The position numbers and the translations under genes were made by a program. This document shows, piece by piece, positions 7,469 through 15,566 of a stretch of DNA of 64,000 bases (positions are counted from its first letter, which is position 1; every line of letters starts with the position of its first letter). A model generated the notes under the pieces. That model saw only the letters and a program-made list of their open reading frames with translations. It ran no database searches and had not been told where the DNA came from. Source of the stretch: Aestuariirhabdus sp049985285 (lineage in GTDB: Bacteria; Pseudomonadota; Gammaproteobacteria; Pseudomonadales; Aestuariirhabdaceae); NCBI RefSeq assembly GCF_049985285.1, contig NZ_JBNIEU010000002.1, positions 124,001-188,000 of the forward strand, read 5' to 3'.

Positions 7469-8609
7469 TCATCATGAATACCAAGCGCTGGATCGCAAGA
7501 TTTTTACCTTGCCATTCCTCTTTCTGAGCGTGCTGATCGCCATTACGCTCTACATTCTGGTTGAGCGTTTTATCTTCGGCCTGGGTGCCGTCACCAACCT
7601 CAATGACGGTTACCCCTGGGGGATCTGGATCGTCTATGACGTGGTGATCGGTACCGGTTTCGCAACGGGTGGCTGGGCGCTGGCTATGGTGGTTTATATC
7701 GCCAACAAAGGTAAGTACCACCCCTTGATTCGCCCGGCGTTGCTGGCAAGTCTGTTCGGTTATAGCCTGGGTGCTTTCTCCGCTTTTGTGGATATGGGGC
7801 GTTACTGGAACGTCTACAACATGGTGCTGCCGGGTCAGATCAACATCAACTCGGTGATGCTCGAGGTCGGTCTGTGTGTGACCGCCTACACCATGATCCT
7901 GGTGATCGAGTTTGCGCCAGCGGTACTGGAGCGCTTTAAGGTACCGCGTTTGAGCCAGCTACTCGACAAGTGGTTGTTCGTGGTACTTGGTGTTGGCGTG
8001 TTGTTGCCCACCATGCACCAGTCGTCACTGGGCTCCATGTTGATTGCGGCCGGTCATAAGGTAGATCCATTGTGGCAGTCGGTTGCCTTGCAGCCCTACT
8101 TTGCACTGGTGACGGCTATTGCCATGGGTTTCTCCATCGTGATCTTTGAGGCGTCGATGGTAACCATCGGCTTCAAGCGTCCTTCAGAGACCCATCTTTT
8201 GAAGGGGTTGGGCAAGCTCGTCGTTTATCTTCTGGGAGCTTACCTGATTGTACGTTTTGGTGACCTGGTGTTGCGCGGTGAGTTGGGCCGAGCGTTCGCA
8301 GGGGATCTGCGGGGCAATATGTTCCTCATTGAAACCCTGTTGTTTATTACACCGTTGGTGATTCTGTTGTCACCCAAGCGTCGCGCTAGTGGTGGCCAAC
8401 TGATGATTGCGGCGGTCAGCCTGTTGCTGGCCGGTGCACTGTACCGTGCTAACGCCTTTATGATCGGCTGGCATCCGGGAGGAGGCTATATCTATTTCCC
8501 CTCTGTGAAAGAGATACTGTTGAGCATCGGTTTTGTTGCCATCGAAATTGCCGGTTATCTGGCGATCGTGAAGCTGCTACCGGTGTTGCCCAAGGTAGAT
8601 CACGCCTGA
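7461..8609 (+). CDS. hybB: Hydrogenase integral membrane subunit HybB (NrfD/PsrC family)
   Basis: A 382-residue, strongly hydrophobic protein with about nine to ten membrane helices, similar in length to E. coli HybB. It contains PWGIWIVYDVVIGTGFATGG, typical of the NrfD-like family, and ends in a helix before KLLPVLPKVDHA. It hands electrons from HybA to quinone. This replaces the cytochrome b subunit (HoxZ/HupC) of group 1d hydrogenases, and no such gene is present in the window. Confidence 0.92.
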   Translation: MSNHHEYQALDRKIFTLPFLFLSVLIAITLYILVERFIFGLGAVTNLNDGYPWGIWIVYDVVIGTGFATGGWALAMVVYIANKGKYHPLIRPALLASLFGYSLGAFSAFVDMGRYWNVYNMVLPGQININSVMLEVGLCVTAYTMILVIEFAPAVLERFKVPRLSQLLDKWLFVVLGVGVLLPTMHQSSLGSMLIAAGHKVDPLWQSVALQPYFALVTAIAMGFSIVIFEASMVTIGFKRPSETHLLKGLGKLVVYLLGAYLIVRFGDLVLRGELGRAFAGDLRGNMFLIETLLFITPLVILLSPKRRASGGQLMIAAVSLLLAGALYRANAFMIGWHPGGGYIYFPSVKEILLSIGFVAIEIAGYLAIVKLLPVLPKVDHA

Positions 8610-8646
8610 GCCCGGGGGCTGGGCAAACCGAATAACTGAATTGATC

Positions 8647-8666
8647 GCGGCGCCTGCGGGCGTCGC
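8647..8666 (+). other. Hairpin between hybB and hybC
   Basis: GCGGCGCC, loop TGCG, GGCGTCGC: an 8-pair stem with one G-U pair, in the 83-base gap between hybB and hybC. An A-rich stretch and the hybC ribosome site (CAGGAGAG) follow. There is no T-run, so it is more likely an mRNA processing or stability element than a terminator. Confidence 0.45.
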
Positions 8667-8692
8667 AATAAAAGAAAAACAGGAGAGTAACC

Positions 8693-10393
8693 GTGGCTAA
8701 ACGAGTAGTAGTGGATCCGGTAACACGAATTGAAGGTCACCTGCGTATCGACGTTGAGGTGGAAGAGGGGAAAGTTAGCAAGGCGTGGTCATCCGGTCAG
8801 ATGTGGCGTGGAATTGAGACCATCCTCAAGGGGCGTGACCCTCGTGATGCCTGGGCCTATACCCAGCGTATTTGCGGGGTATGCACCACGGTGCACGCGT
8901 TGACGTCGGTACGTGCGGTAGAAAACGCGTTGGGCCTGGAAGTGCCCAAGAACGCCCAGTTTATCCGTAACATCCTTCTGGCGGCCCACGCTATCCATGA
9001 TCATATTGTGCACTTTTATCACCTTTCTGCGCTGGACTGGGTGGATATCGTTTCTGCGCTCAAGGCCGACCCTGCCGAGGCAGCCAAGCTGGCTGAGGGC
9101 CTCTCCTCCTGGAAGGGCAATAGCGTGCATGAGCTGCGTGCGGTGCAGGATAAGTTGAAGAGCTTTGTCGCCAGCGGCCAGTTGGGTATCTTCGCCAACG
9201 GCTACTGGGGTCACCCCTCCATGACGCTGCCGCCAGAGGTCAACCTGATCGCGGCTGCGCACTACCTGCAGGCGCTGGAGATTCAGCGTGAGGCCAACCG
9301 TATTGTGACCATCGTGGGAAGTAAGACCCCCCACGTGCAGAACCTGTGCGTAGGTGGTGTCACCAACTCGATCAACCTCGACAGCCAGGGCGTATTCAAC
9401 ATGGAGCGCCTGATGTATATCCGTGCGCTGATCGACAAGATGGATGATTTTGTACAAAACGCCTATCTGGTGGATGTCTCCATCGTGGGGGGCTTCTACG
9501 CGGACTGGACCGGCTACGGCGCGGGTATCACCGATTATCTCTGTGTGCCGGAGATGGCGATGGATGCCAAGGGGACCGAGTTCTCCCTGCCCGGTGGTTA
9601 CATCACCGGCGGTGACCTGAGTACCTTCAAGCCGATCACCTCGTTCCAGGACGAGTTCTTCATCAAGGGTGTTAAGGAGAGCTCCAAGCACTCCTGGTAT
9701 CATGGTGATGAAGCGCTGCACCCCTGGGAGGGTGAGACCGAACCCAACTACACCGATTTCGACGACGATGGCCAGTACTCCTGGATCAAGTCGCCGACAT
9801 TCTACGACAAGCCTGCACAGGTGGGTCCGTTGGCCAACGTCCTTTGCCTGGCAGCGTCCGGGCACGAATCCACTATGAAGCATCTCAACTTCGTTCTCGA
9901 TACCGCCAGCAGTGTGGCCGGTGCCAAGGTGGGCGTGGGCGCGCTGCATTCAACCATCGGTCGTCACGCGGCGCGCGCGGTGCGTTGTGCGGTGCTGCAG
10001 GATGAGATCAAGGTGCAGTGGCAGAACCTGGTCGACAACATCGGTAGCGGTGATACCGATACCTTTAACCAGCCGGTCTTCCCCAAGGGCGAGATCCGCG
10101 GTGTGGGCTTCCATGAAGCGCCTCGTGGCGTACTGTCTCACTGGGTGGTGATCAAAGACGGTAAGATCGATAACTATCAGGCGGTAGTGCCGAGCACCTG
10201 GAACGCCGGACCGCGTAATCAGGATGATGTACCTGGCCCCTACGAGGCATCGTTGCTGGATAACCCAATCGCCGATCCGGAAAAACCGCTGGAAGTGCTG
10301 CGAACCGTCCACAGTTTCGACCCCTGCATCGCCTGCGCGATCCATCTGGTCGATACCGAAAACGATAGCACTGTAACGGTTAAAGCGCTGTAA
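8693..10393 (+). CDS. hybC: Uptake [NiFe]-hydrogenase large subunit, Hyb type
   Basis: A 566-residue catalytic subunit starting at GTG behind CAGGAGAG. Nickel ligands are RICGVC (Cys61, Cys64) and DPCIACAIH (Cys545, Cys548, His551). Fifteen residues follow His551 (LVDTENDSTVTVKAL); HybD would remove them after nickel insertion. The length and the tail match E. coli HybC (567 residues). It has no export signal and travels through Tat attached to HybO. It oxidises H2 at a Ni-Fe(CN)2CO centre. Confidence 0.96.
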   Translation: MAKRVVVDPVTRIEGHLRIDVEVEEGKVSKAWSSGQMWRGIETILKGRDPRDAWAYTQRICGVCTTVHALTSVRAVENALGLEVPKNAQFIRNILLAAHAIHDHIVHFYHLSALDWVDIVSALKADPAEAAKLAEGLSSWKGNSVHELRAVQDKLKSFVASGQLGIFANGYWGHPSMTLPPEVNLIAAAHYLQALEIQREANRIVTIVGSKTPHVQNLCVGGVTNSINLDSQGVFNMERLMYIRALIDKMDDFVQNAYLVDVSIVGGFYADWTGYGAGITDYLCVPEMAMDAKGTEFSLPGGYITGGDLSTFKPITSFQDEFFIKGVKESSKHSWYHGDEALHPWEGETEPNYTDFDDDGQYSWIKSPTFYDKPAQVGPLANVLCLAASGHESTMKHLNFVLDTASSVAGAKVGVGALHSTIGRHAARAVRCAVLQDEIKVQWQNLVDNIGSGDTDTFNQPVFPKGEIRGVGFHEAPRGVLSHWVVIKDGKIDNYQAVVPSTWNAGPRNQDDVPGPYEASLLDNPIADPEKPLEVLRTVHSFDPCIACAIHLVDTENDSTVTVKAL

Positions 10394-10410
10394 GCGAGGA
10401 AGGTAACAAG

Positions 10411-10905
10411 ATGACTGTTTTGGTACTTGGGGTAGGCAACATCCTGCTCACCGATGAGGGTATAGGCGTTCGTGTCGTCGAGGCGCTGGAGAAGCGATAT
10501 CAATTCTCGCCGGATGTCGACCTGGTCGATGGTGGCACCGCTGGCATGGAGCTATTGGACACCATTGCCAACCGTGATCACGTGATACTGATCGATGCGG
10601 TGCATACCGGCGATGCCCCCGGTACTCTTGTCACTTTGCGCGATGAACAGGTGCCGGCGATGTTTCGACAGAAGATCTCGCCGCACCAGTTGGGCATCTC
10701 CGACCTGTTGGCGATTATGTCGTTAACCGGTGAGATGCCCAATCACTTCACCCTGTTCGGAGTGGTGCCGATTTCGATGGATACCGGCGTTGCGCTGACC
10801 CCCGAAATCGATGCCAAGCTGGAACAGATGGTTCAGTTCTGCGTTGAGGAGCTTGAGCGTCTGGGGGTTACCGTGACGGCCATGCCCCAGCGCGCAGCGA
10901 GTTAA
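10411..10905 (+). CDS. hybD: Hydrogenase maturation endopeptidase HybD
   Basis: A 164-residue protease of the HybD/HyaD family, the same length as E. coli HybD. The nickel-sensing residues are visible: Glu16 (LLTDEGIGV), Asp62 (VILIDAVHTG) and His92 (KISPHQLG). It would clip the 15-residue tail of HybC once the Ni-Fe centre is in place. It lies 17 bases after hybC and 4 before the chaperone gene. Confidence 0.94.
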   Translation: MTVLVLGVGNILLTDEGIGVRVVEALEKRYQFSPDVDLVDGGTAGMELLDTIANRDHVILIDAVHTGDAPGTLVTLRDEQVPAMFRQKISPHQLGISDLLAIMSLTGEMPNHFTLFGVVPISMDTGVALTPEIDAKLEQMVQFCVEELERLGVTVTAMPQRAAS

Positions 10906-10909
10906 ATCT

Positions 10910-11200
10910 ATGTGTCTGGGTGTACCCTCAAAAGTTGTGGTTCTCAACGATCTGATGGCAACCGTAGAAGCCTATGGTCAGCAGCGTGATGTTAGCTTGA
11001 TTTTGATGAATGAGCCGGTCGCCCTGGGCGACTATGTGCTGGTTCAGGTTGGCAACTTTGCGGTTGAAAAAATTGAACCCGAGCGTGCTAAAGAGGCGCT
11101 TGAATTTATGGCCGGTATTAATCTGGATCCAGAGCCAGGCTCTGGGACGGACTCATCCGCTGAGTCCCCACTCGATTCGAAGCAGGTAGGTTTATCATGA
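10910..11200 (+). CDS. hybG: HypC/HybG-family hydrogenase maturation chaperone (first copy)
   Basis: A 96-residue protein beginning MCLGVPSKVV, with the essential Cys2 of the HypC family, and containing GDYVLVQVGNFAVEKI. It carries about 15 more residues at its acidic, Ser-rich C-terminus than the usual 80-residue family members. Its position after hybD suggests the HybC-specific chaperone (HybG role); a second copy lies at 17903. The stop overlaps the hybE start by 4 bases. Confidence 0.85.
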   Translation: MCLGVPSKVVVLNDLMATVEAYGQQRDVSLILMNEPVALGDYVLVQVGNFAVEKIEPERAKEALEFMAGINLDPEPGSGTDSSAESPLDSKQVGLS

Positions 11201-11670
11201 GTGAACAACACCCGGGCTTTGCCCTTAACCCCTCGCCCATTCTGGAACAGGTTTTTAGCAACGTGCTGGAAAACCGGATGCAGGATATGCCGCTGATCAA
11301 CCGCCGGGTTGAGGTTGAGGCGGTGGGTTTCGAGGAGTGGGAGGGCCAGTGGCTGGGTGTGTTGATCACTCCCTGGTTTATCAACCTCATATTGATTCGT
11401 AAAGAGGGTTCACCCTGGCCGCAGTTGGAGCTGGCCAAAGGCAATGAAATCAACATCGCCTTTCCCCAGGGGACGTACCGTTTTTGCCCGCGGGAGGAGG
11501 AGGGGATTGGCCATTACCTTTGCTGCTCACTTATGTCCCCCCTGCAGGAGATCAATAGTCACGATGAAGCGCGTCGCCTGGCATTGGATGTGATGCGCCT
11601 GATTCGCCAGTTGCCACTGGTACAGCTGGACAACGTTGAGGCGGCACAGGCCTCTGCCTGCTCCGCCTGA
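11197..11670 (+). CDS. hybE: Hydrogenase assembly chaperone HybE
   Basis: A 157-residue protein of the HybE/HupJ family. Segments EGQWLGVLITPWF and YLCCSLMSPLQE match the conserved core of E. coli HybE. It is thought to keep the small and large subunits from being exported before assembly is complete. The C-terminus lacks the rubredoxin-like domain seen in some HupJ proteins. It overlaps the hybG-like gene by 4 bases. Confidence 0.85.
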   Translation: MSEQHPGFALNPSPILEQVFSNVLENRMQDMPLINRRVEVEAVGFEEWEGQWLGVLITPWFINLILIRKEGSPWPQLELAKGNEINIAFPQGTYRFCPREEEGIGHYLCCSLMSPLQEINSHDEARRLALDVMRLIRQLPLVQLDNVEAAQASACSA

Positions 11671-11685
11671 TTCGGAGCGTTTGCC

Positions 11686-12792
11686 GTGCTCGAGGGCAAG
11701 TTACGCATCTTGTTGCACTGCAATGCGGCGCAGGTTAATTCGGTAGAGATCCGCTCTTCGCGGCCGCAAATTTCCGGCCGTCTGCTGGAGGGAAATGGTG
11801 TCGCTCAGGCACTGTCGAAAGTGCCTGTCATCTATAGCATCTGCCGACAGGCGCAGTCCCTAGCGGCGACTCTGGCCGCGGAGGCGGCAGGATCCGACAC
11901 GACTCTAGCTGGCCTGCCTTTGGGTGCTCGGCTGGAAGCGTTGCAGGAGCACCTGTGGCGGTTTTTTATTGACCTGCCTGGCCAGTTGGGCGAGAAGCCC
12001 CTGTTAAAGGAGTTTGCGCCGATTCGCCAGCAGATTGTGCAGCAGGTCAAGCTGCTCGACTCCGGTGCCCCATACGATGATGAGGACGATCTTCTTGGGC
12101 GACTGAGTCCCGAAATTGAGTCTATGGTGTGGGGGGGCAGCTCCGTCGAATGGTCAGGGCAAGGCGAGGCGGATCTACAGGCCTGGCTGGAAAGTGGGGC
12201 CTCCTCCGTTGGAAAGCTGTTGTGGCGCGCCAGCCAATTGCTGGAGCGCTCCTATACGGGTTACCGGGTGACTTGTGATCAGGGGCTTCTGGGTACCGAT
12301 AGCCTGGTCGACGTGGTGCAGGCCCTTGGCCGTGATGACCAGTTCAGTGCCCAGCCCTGGTTGCAGCAAGGGCACCCGGAAGCGGGTGCGATGGCACGCC
12401 ATCAAGAGCATCCGCTGGTAACTGCGCTGGTGGCAAGGGAGCAGCGTGCCATGGCGCGCTTCGTTGCGCGCCTGCTGGAGATAGATCGCTTGCTAAACCC
12501 TGCTCAGGCGATCGGGATGGGACGGATCTCTTTGGGTGATGGCTCCGGCGCCGGGTGGGTGGAAACGGCGCGGGGTATTCTGGTGCATCGGCTTGATATT
12601 CATCACGGACGAGTGCAACGTTATCAGGTAGTGGCACCCACCGAATGGAATTTTCACCCTGAGGGGCCGCTGGTGCGTGAAGTATTGGCTCTGGCGGGGG
12701 ATAATGTCGATCTGTTGCGCCAGCGTGTGCAGCTGATCTGCTTGTCGCTCGATCCCTGCGTGAGTTTTGAAATAGAGGTTTATAATGCATGA
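11686..12792 (+). CDS. hupK: HupK/HoxV-like hydrogenase maturation protein (degenerate large subunit)
   Basis: A 368-residue protein starting at GTG. It resembles a hydrogenase large subunit that has lost its metal site: the RICGIC position reads YSICRQAQ and the C-terminal motif reads SLDPCVSFEIEV, each with one cysteine instead of two. The segment VAPTEWNFHPEGPL still matches the large-subunit core. Members of this family are scaffolds for cofactor assembly in aerobic and membrane hydrogenase systems. The end overlaps hypA by 8 bases. Confidence 0.75.
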   Translation: MLEGKLRILLHCNAAQVNSVEIRSSRPQISGRLLEGNGVAQALSKVPVIYSICRQAQSLAATLAAEAAGSDTTLAGLPLGARLEALQEHLWRFFIDLPGQLGEKPLLKEFAPIRQQIVQQVKLLDSGAPYDDEDDLLGRLSPEIESMVWGGSSVEWSGQGEADLQAWLESGASSVGKLLWRASQLLERSYTGYRVTCDQGLLGTDSLVDVVQALGRDDQFSAQPWLQQGHPEAGAMARHQEHPLVTALVAREQRAMARFVARLLEIDRLLNPAQAIGMGRISLGDGSGAGWVETARGILVHRLDIHHGRVQRYQVVAPTEWNFHPEGPLVREVLALAGDNVDLLRQRVQLICLSLDPCVSFEIEVYNA

Positions 12793-13126
12793 GATGTCAC
12801 TGGCTGAGGGCGTTGTCCAGATCCTCGAGGAATACGCCAGTAACGAGGGCTTCGTCCGCGTCAAAACGGTATGGTTGGAGATTGGCGCACTCTCCAATGT
12901 AGAAGTGGATTCTATGCGCTTCTGTTTTGAGGCTGTTTGCCGGGGTACCATTGCCGACGGCGCTGCGCTGGAGGTGATTCAAACCCCAGGCCGGGGATAC
13001 TGTCTGGATTGTTTCCAGAGTGTTGAACATAATGCTCGTTACGAGCCCTGCCCGCTATGCAGCGGGTATAAGGTGCAGGCCACCGAGGGCACGGAGATGC
13101 GGGTTAAAGAGTTGGAAGTGGAGTAG
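12785..13126 (+). CDS. hypA: Nickel insertion protein HypA
   Basis: A 113-residue protein beginning MHEMSLAEG, with the conserved His2 that binds nickel. A zinc site is formed by CLDC and CPLC (about residues 74-98). It delivers nickel to the large subunit together with HypB, which is encoded 5 bases downstream. Confidence 0.95.
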   Translation: MHEMSLAEGVVQILEEYASNEGFVRVKTVWLEIGALSNVEVDSMRFCFEAVCRGTIADGAALEVIQTPGRGYCLDCFQSVEHNARYEPCPLCSGYKVQATEGTEMRVKELEVE

Positions 13127-13131
13127 AGATT

Positions 13132-14109
13132 ATGTGTACTAGCTGTGGCTGCGCAAGCGGTGAAACCCGGGTTGAAGGTGCGGACCTGCACCACTCTCAC
13201 GATCACCATTCTCAGGCTCTCCATGGCCATCGCCACCAGGGTGATGGCGAACACTCCCATTCCCATGGGCCCACCAGCGTGCAGCCCCCCAAGGTGGGAG
13301 AATCCTTTGCACCCACCGACGATGGCAAGGACCTTCACTACGGTCACGGAGCGGCACATTCACACGCTCCCGGTATGAGCCAGTCGCGGATGGTGCAGAT
13401 AGAGCAGGATATTCTCGGTAAAAATGACCGCTATGCAGCGATAAACAGAGCCCGCTTACAGGGCCACAGCCTGTTGTCGGTGAATTTGGTCTCGAGCCCC
13501 GGGTCGGGCAAGACCACCCTGTTAACGCGTACTATCGAGGATATGCGCTCGCGCTGTGAGATCGCGGTTATTGAAGGTGACCAGCAGACGGCCAACGACG
13601 CGGAACGCATCCGTAATACCGGTGCCAGCGCGGTTCAGATCAATACCGGCAAAGGCTGTCATCTGGACGCTCACATGGTGGGTCACGCCCTCGATAAACT
13701 GTCACTGCAAACCCTCGACCTGCTCATAATCGAGAACGTGGGTAATCTGGTGTGCCCGGCGGCATTCGACCTGGGGGAAGCGCATCGGGTGGCGATCCTG
13801 TCGGTTACCGAGGGAGAAGATAAACCGGTAAAGTATCCCGATATGTTCAGTGGTGCAGAGTTGATGCTATTAAACAAGGTCGATCTGTTGCCCTATCTGG
13901 ATTTTGATGTAGAGGCCTGTATCGCCAGCGCCCGCCAGGTGAACCCGGACATTAAGGTGATCCAGTGTTCCGCCACCACAGGTGAGGGCATGGAGGCTTG
14001 GTATCAGTGGCTGGGTGAGCGTCAGCAGGCCATGATTCAGCGTGAGATGGATGCGCTGCAGGCGCGGCTCAGTGGGTTACAGCAGAAGCACCAGAAGCTG
14101 TCGGTCTGA
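13132..14109 (+). CDS. hypB: Nickel-binding GTPase HypB with histidine-rich region
   Basis: A 325-residue protein. It starts MCTSCGCASG, the high-affinity CXXCGC nickel site. A His-rich region follows (about 21-46, with a second cluster near 72-84), as in HypB proteins that also store nickel. The GTPase domain has a P-loop (SSPGSGKTTLL), the metal site GKGCHLDAHM and NKVDLL. The last 30 residues look like a coiled coil. It forms a tight block with hypA and hoxA; the hoxA start lies 2 bases after the stop. Confidence 0.95.
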   Translation: MCTSCGCASGETRVEGADLHHSHDHHSQALHGHRHQGDGEHSHSHGPTSVQPPKVGESFAPTDDGKDLHYGHGAAHSHAPGMSQSRMVQIEQDILGKNDRYAAINRARLQGHSLLSVNLVSSPGSGKTTLLTRTIEDMRSRCEIAVIEGDQQTANDAERIRNTGASAVQINTGKGCHLDAHMVGHALDKLSLQTLDLLIIENVGNLVCPAAFDLGEAHRVAILSVTEGEDKPVKYPDMFSGAELMLLNKVDLLPYLDFDVEACIASARQVNPDIKVIQCSATTGEGMEAWYQWLGERQQAMIQREMDALQARLSGLQQKHQKLSV

Positions 14110-14111
14110 CC

Positions 14112-15563
14112 ATGGCGGATCTTGATCGGCCCAGGGTGTTGGTGGTCGATGATGAGCAGCGCTCCATCGAAACCATCGCTCGTATTCTGGATGAAGAGTT
14201 CGATGTTGTTACCGCCACGAGCGCCGCCGACGGTTCCCTCTTGCTGGAGCAGGCGCCTTGTCAGGTGATTCTTTGCGACCAGCGTATGCCGGGGCAGAGC
14301 GGTGTCGATTTTCTTGCTCAGGTACGCCAGCAGTACCCGGAAACCCTGCGTATTATTATCTCAGGGTACACCGACGCCGATAAAATTATCCAGGCGGTCA
14401 ATGAGAGTGGAATCTATCAGTACATCACCAAGCCCTGGCACCCTGACGCCCTGATCCTGACCGTGCGCAATGCCGCACGCCTTTATCGTCTGCAACGGGA
14501 AAACCATCTGTTAGCCCAGGAGATGAAATTCTCTTCGGGACAGTTTGACGAGTTTCTGCGCCGCCAGCGTGAAGACCTCAAACAGCAGTTTCATTTTGAG
14601 CGTATCCTGCGCGGGGAAAACAGCAGCATGAACCGCCTGTGCGACCAGGTAGCACAGCTGGCTCCCTTTGATATCTCCATCCTTGTGCAGGGGGAGTCCG
14701 GTACCGGCAAGGAACTTCTGGCACGGGCTATTCACTACAACAGCGGGCGTGCAGAGCAACCCTTCGTGGTAGAAAATTGCGGGGCGATGCACGATGAATT
14801 GCTTTCCAGTGAGTTATTTGGGCATCGCAAAGGTTCCTTTACTGGCGCCGTTAATGACCACGTAGGGCTGTTTGAACAGGCCAGCGGCGGCACCATATTT
14901 CTTGATGAGATTGGTGATATATCCCCTGCCTTTCAGGTCAAACTGCTGCGCGTATTGCAGGAACAGGAAATTCGCCCACTGGGTTCGACCCAAAGCCGCA
15001 AAGTGGACGTGCGAGTGGTGGCTGCAACCAACCTGGACCTGAAAGAAGAGGTGCGAGTGGGTCGATTCCGGGCAGACCTCTATTATCGCCTGGCGTCCGT
15101 TTCGCTGCAGGTTCCTCCGTTGCGTGACCGCGAAGGAGATATTGAACTGATCGCCACCAGTCTATTGCAGCAGGCTTCCCAACAGTTTGGAAAACCGGTG
15201 CGCGGGTTTAGTGCCGAGGTGCTGGAGTGTTTCGAAAAATATCACTGGCCCGGGAACGTGCGGGAACTGCAAAATGAGATTCAGCGCATGCTGGTACTGT
15301 CACCGCAGGAGGTGGTCGGAGTCGAGTTGCTCGCGCCGCATATTGTGCGCGAGAGTACACAGGACTCCGCAGTATTTGAAGATGCAGAGCTTGAGCTGGG
15401 AAAACATGGCTTGCGGGGTCAGGTTGAGGCTTTGGAGACGAAAATTATTCGCCAGGCGCTAGGGCGTCATCAGGGCAACAAGAGTCAGGTCGCTGATGAA
15501 CTGGGCCTCTCCCGTGTTGGCCTGCGCAACAAAATGGACCGTTACGGTCTGGGCGAGGCTTAG
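14112..15563 (+). CDS. hoxA: NtrC-type sigma-54 response regulator of hydrogenase genes (HoxA/HupR)
   Basis: A 483-residue activator. The receiver domain (about 7-120) has phospho-acceptor Asp56 in ILCDQRMPG. The AAA+ domain (about 165-400) has Walker A GESGTGKE and the sigma-54 contact loop reads GSFTGA, where most family members have GAFTGA. The C-terminus is a Fis-type helix-turn-helix (GNKSQVADELGLSRVGL). HoxA and HupR are unusual in activating when not phosphorylated. The partner kinase is probably the hoxJ product at 917. The likely target is the sigma-54 element at 5176. The gene sits between hypB and hypF. Confidence 0.92.
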   Translation: MADLDRPRVLVVDDEQRSIETIARILDEEFDVVTATSAADGSLLLEQAPCQVILCDQRMPGQSGVDFLAQVRQQYPETLRIIISGYTDADKIIQAVNESGIYQYITKPWHPDALILTVRNAARLYRLQRENHLLAQEMKFSSGQFDEFLRRQREDLKQQFHFERILRGENSSMNRLCDQVAQLAPFDISILVQGESGTGKELLARAIHYNSGRAEQPFVVENCGAMHDELLSSELFGHRKGSFTGAVNDHVGLFEQASGGTIFLDEIGDISPAFQVKLLRVLQEQEIRPLGSTQSRKVDVRVVAATNLDLKEEVRVGRFRADLYYRLASVSLQVPPLRDREGDIELIATSLLQQASQQFGKPVRGFSAEVLECFEKYHWPGNVRELQNEIQRMLVLSPQEVVGVELLAPHIVRESTQDSAVFEDAELELGKHGLRGQVEALETKIIRQALGRHQGNKSQVADELGLSRVGLRNKMDRYGLGEA

Positions 15564-15566
15564 CCA

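Noticed and set aside
8789..9949. 386-codon open frame on the minus strand over hybC
   Set aside because: It lies antisense to a strongly conserved catalytic subunit, has low-complexity His/Gly/Leu composition and no family features. Its openness follows from codon bias of hybC.
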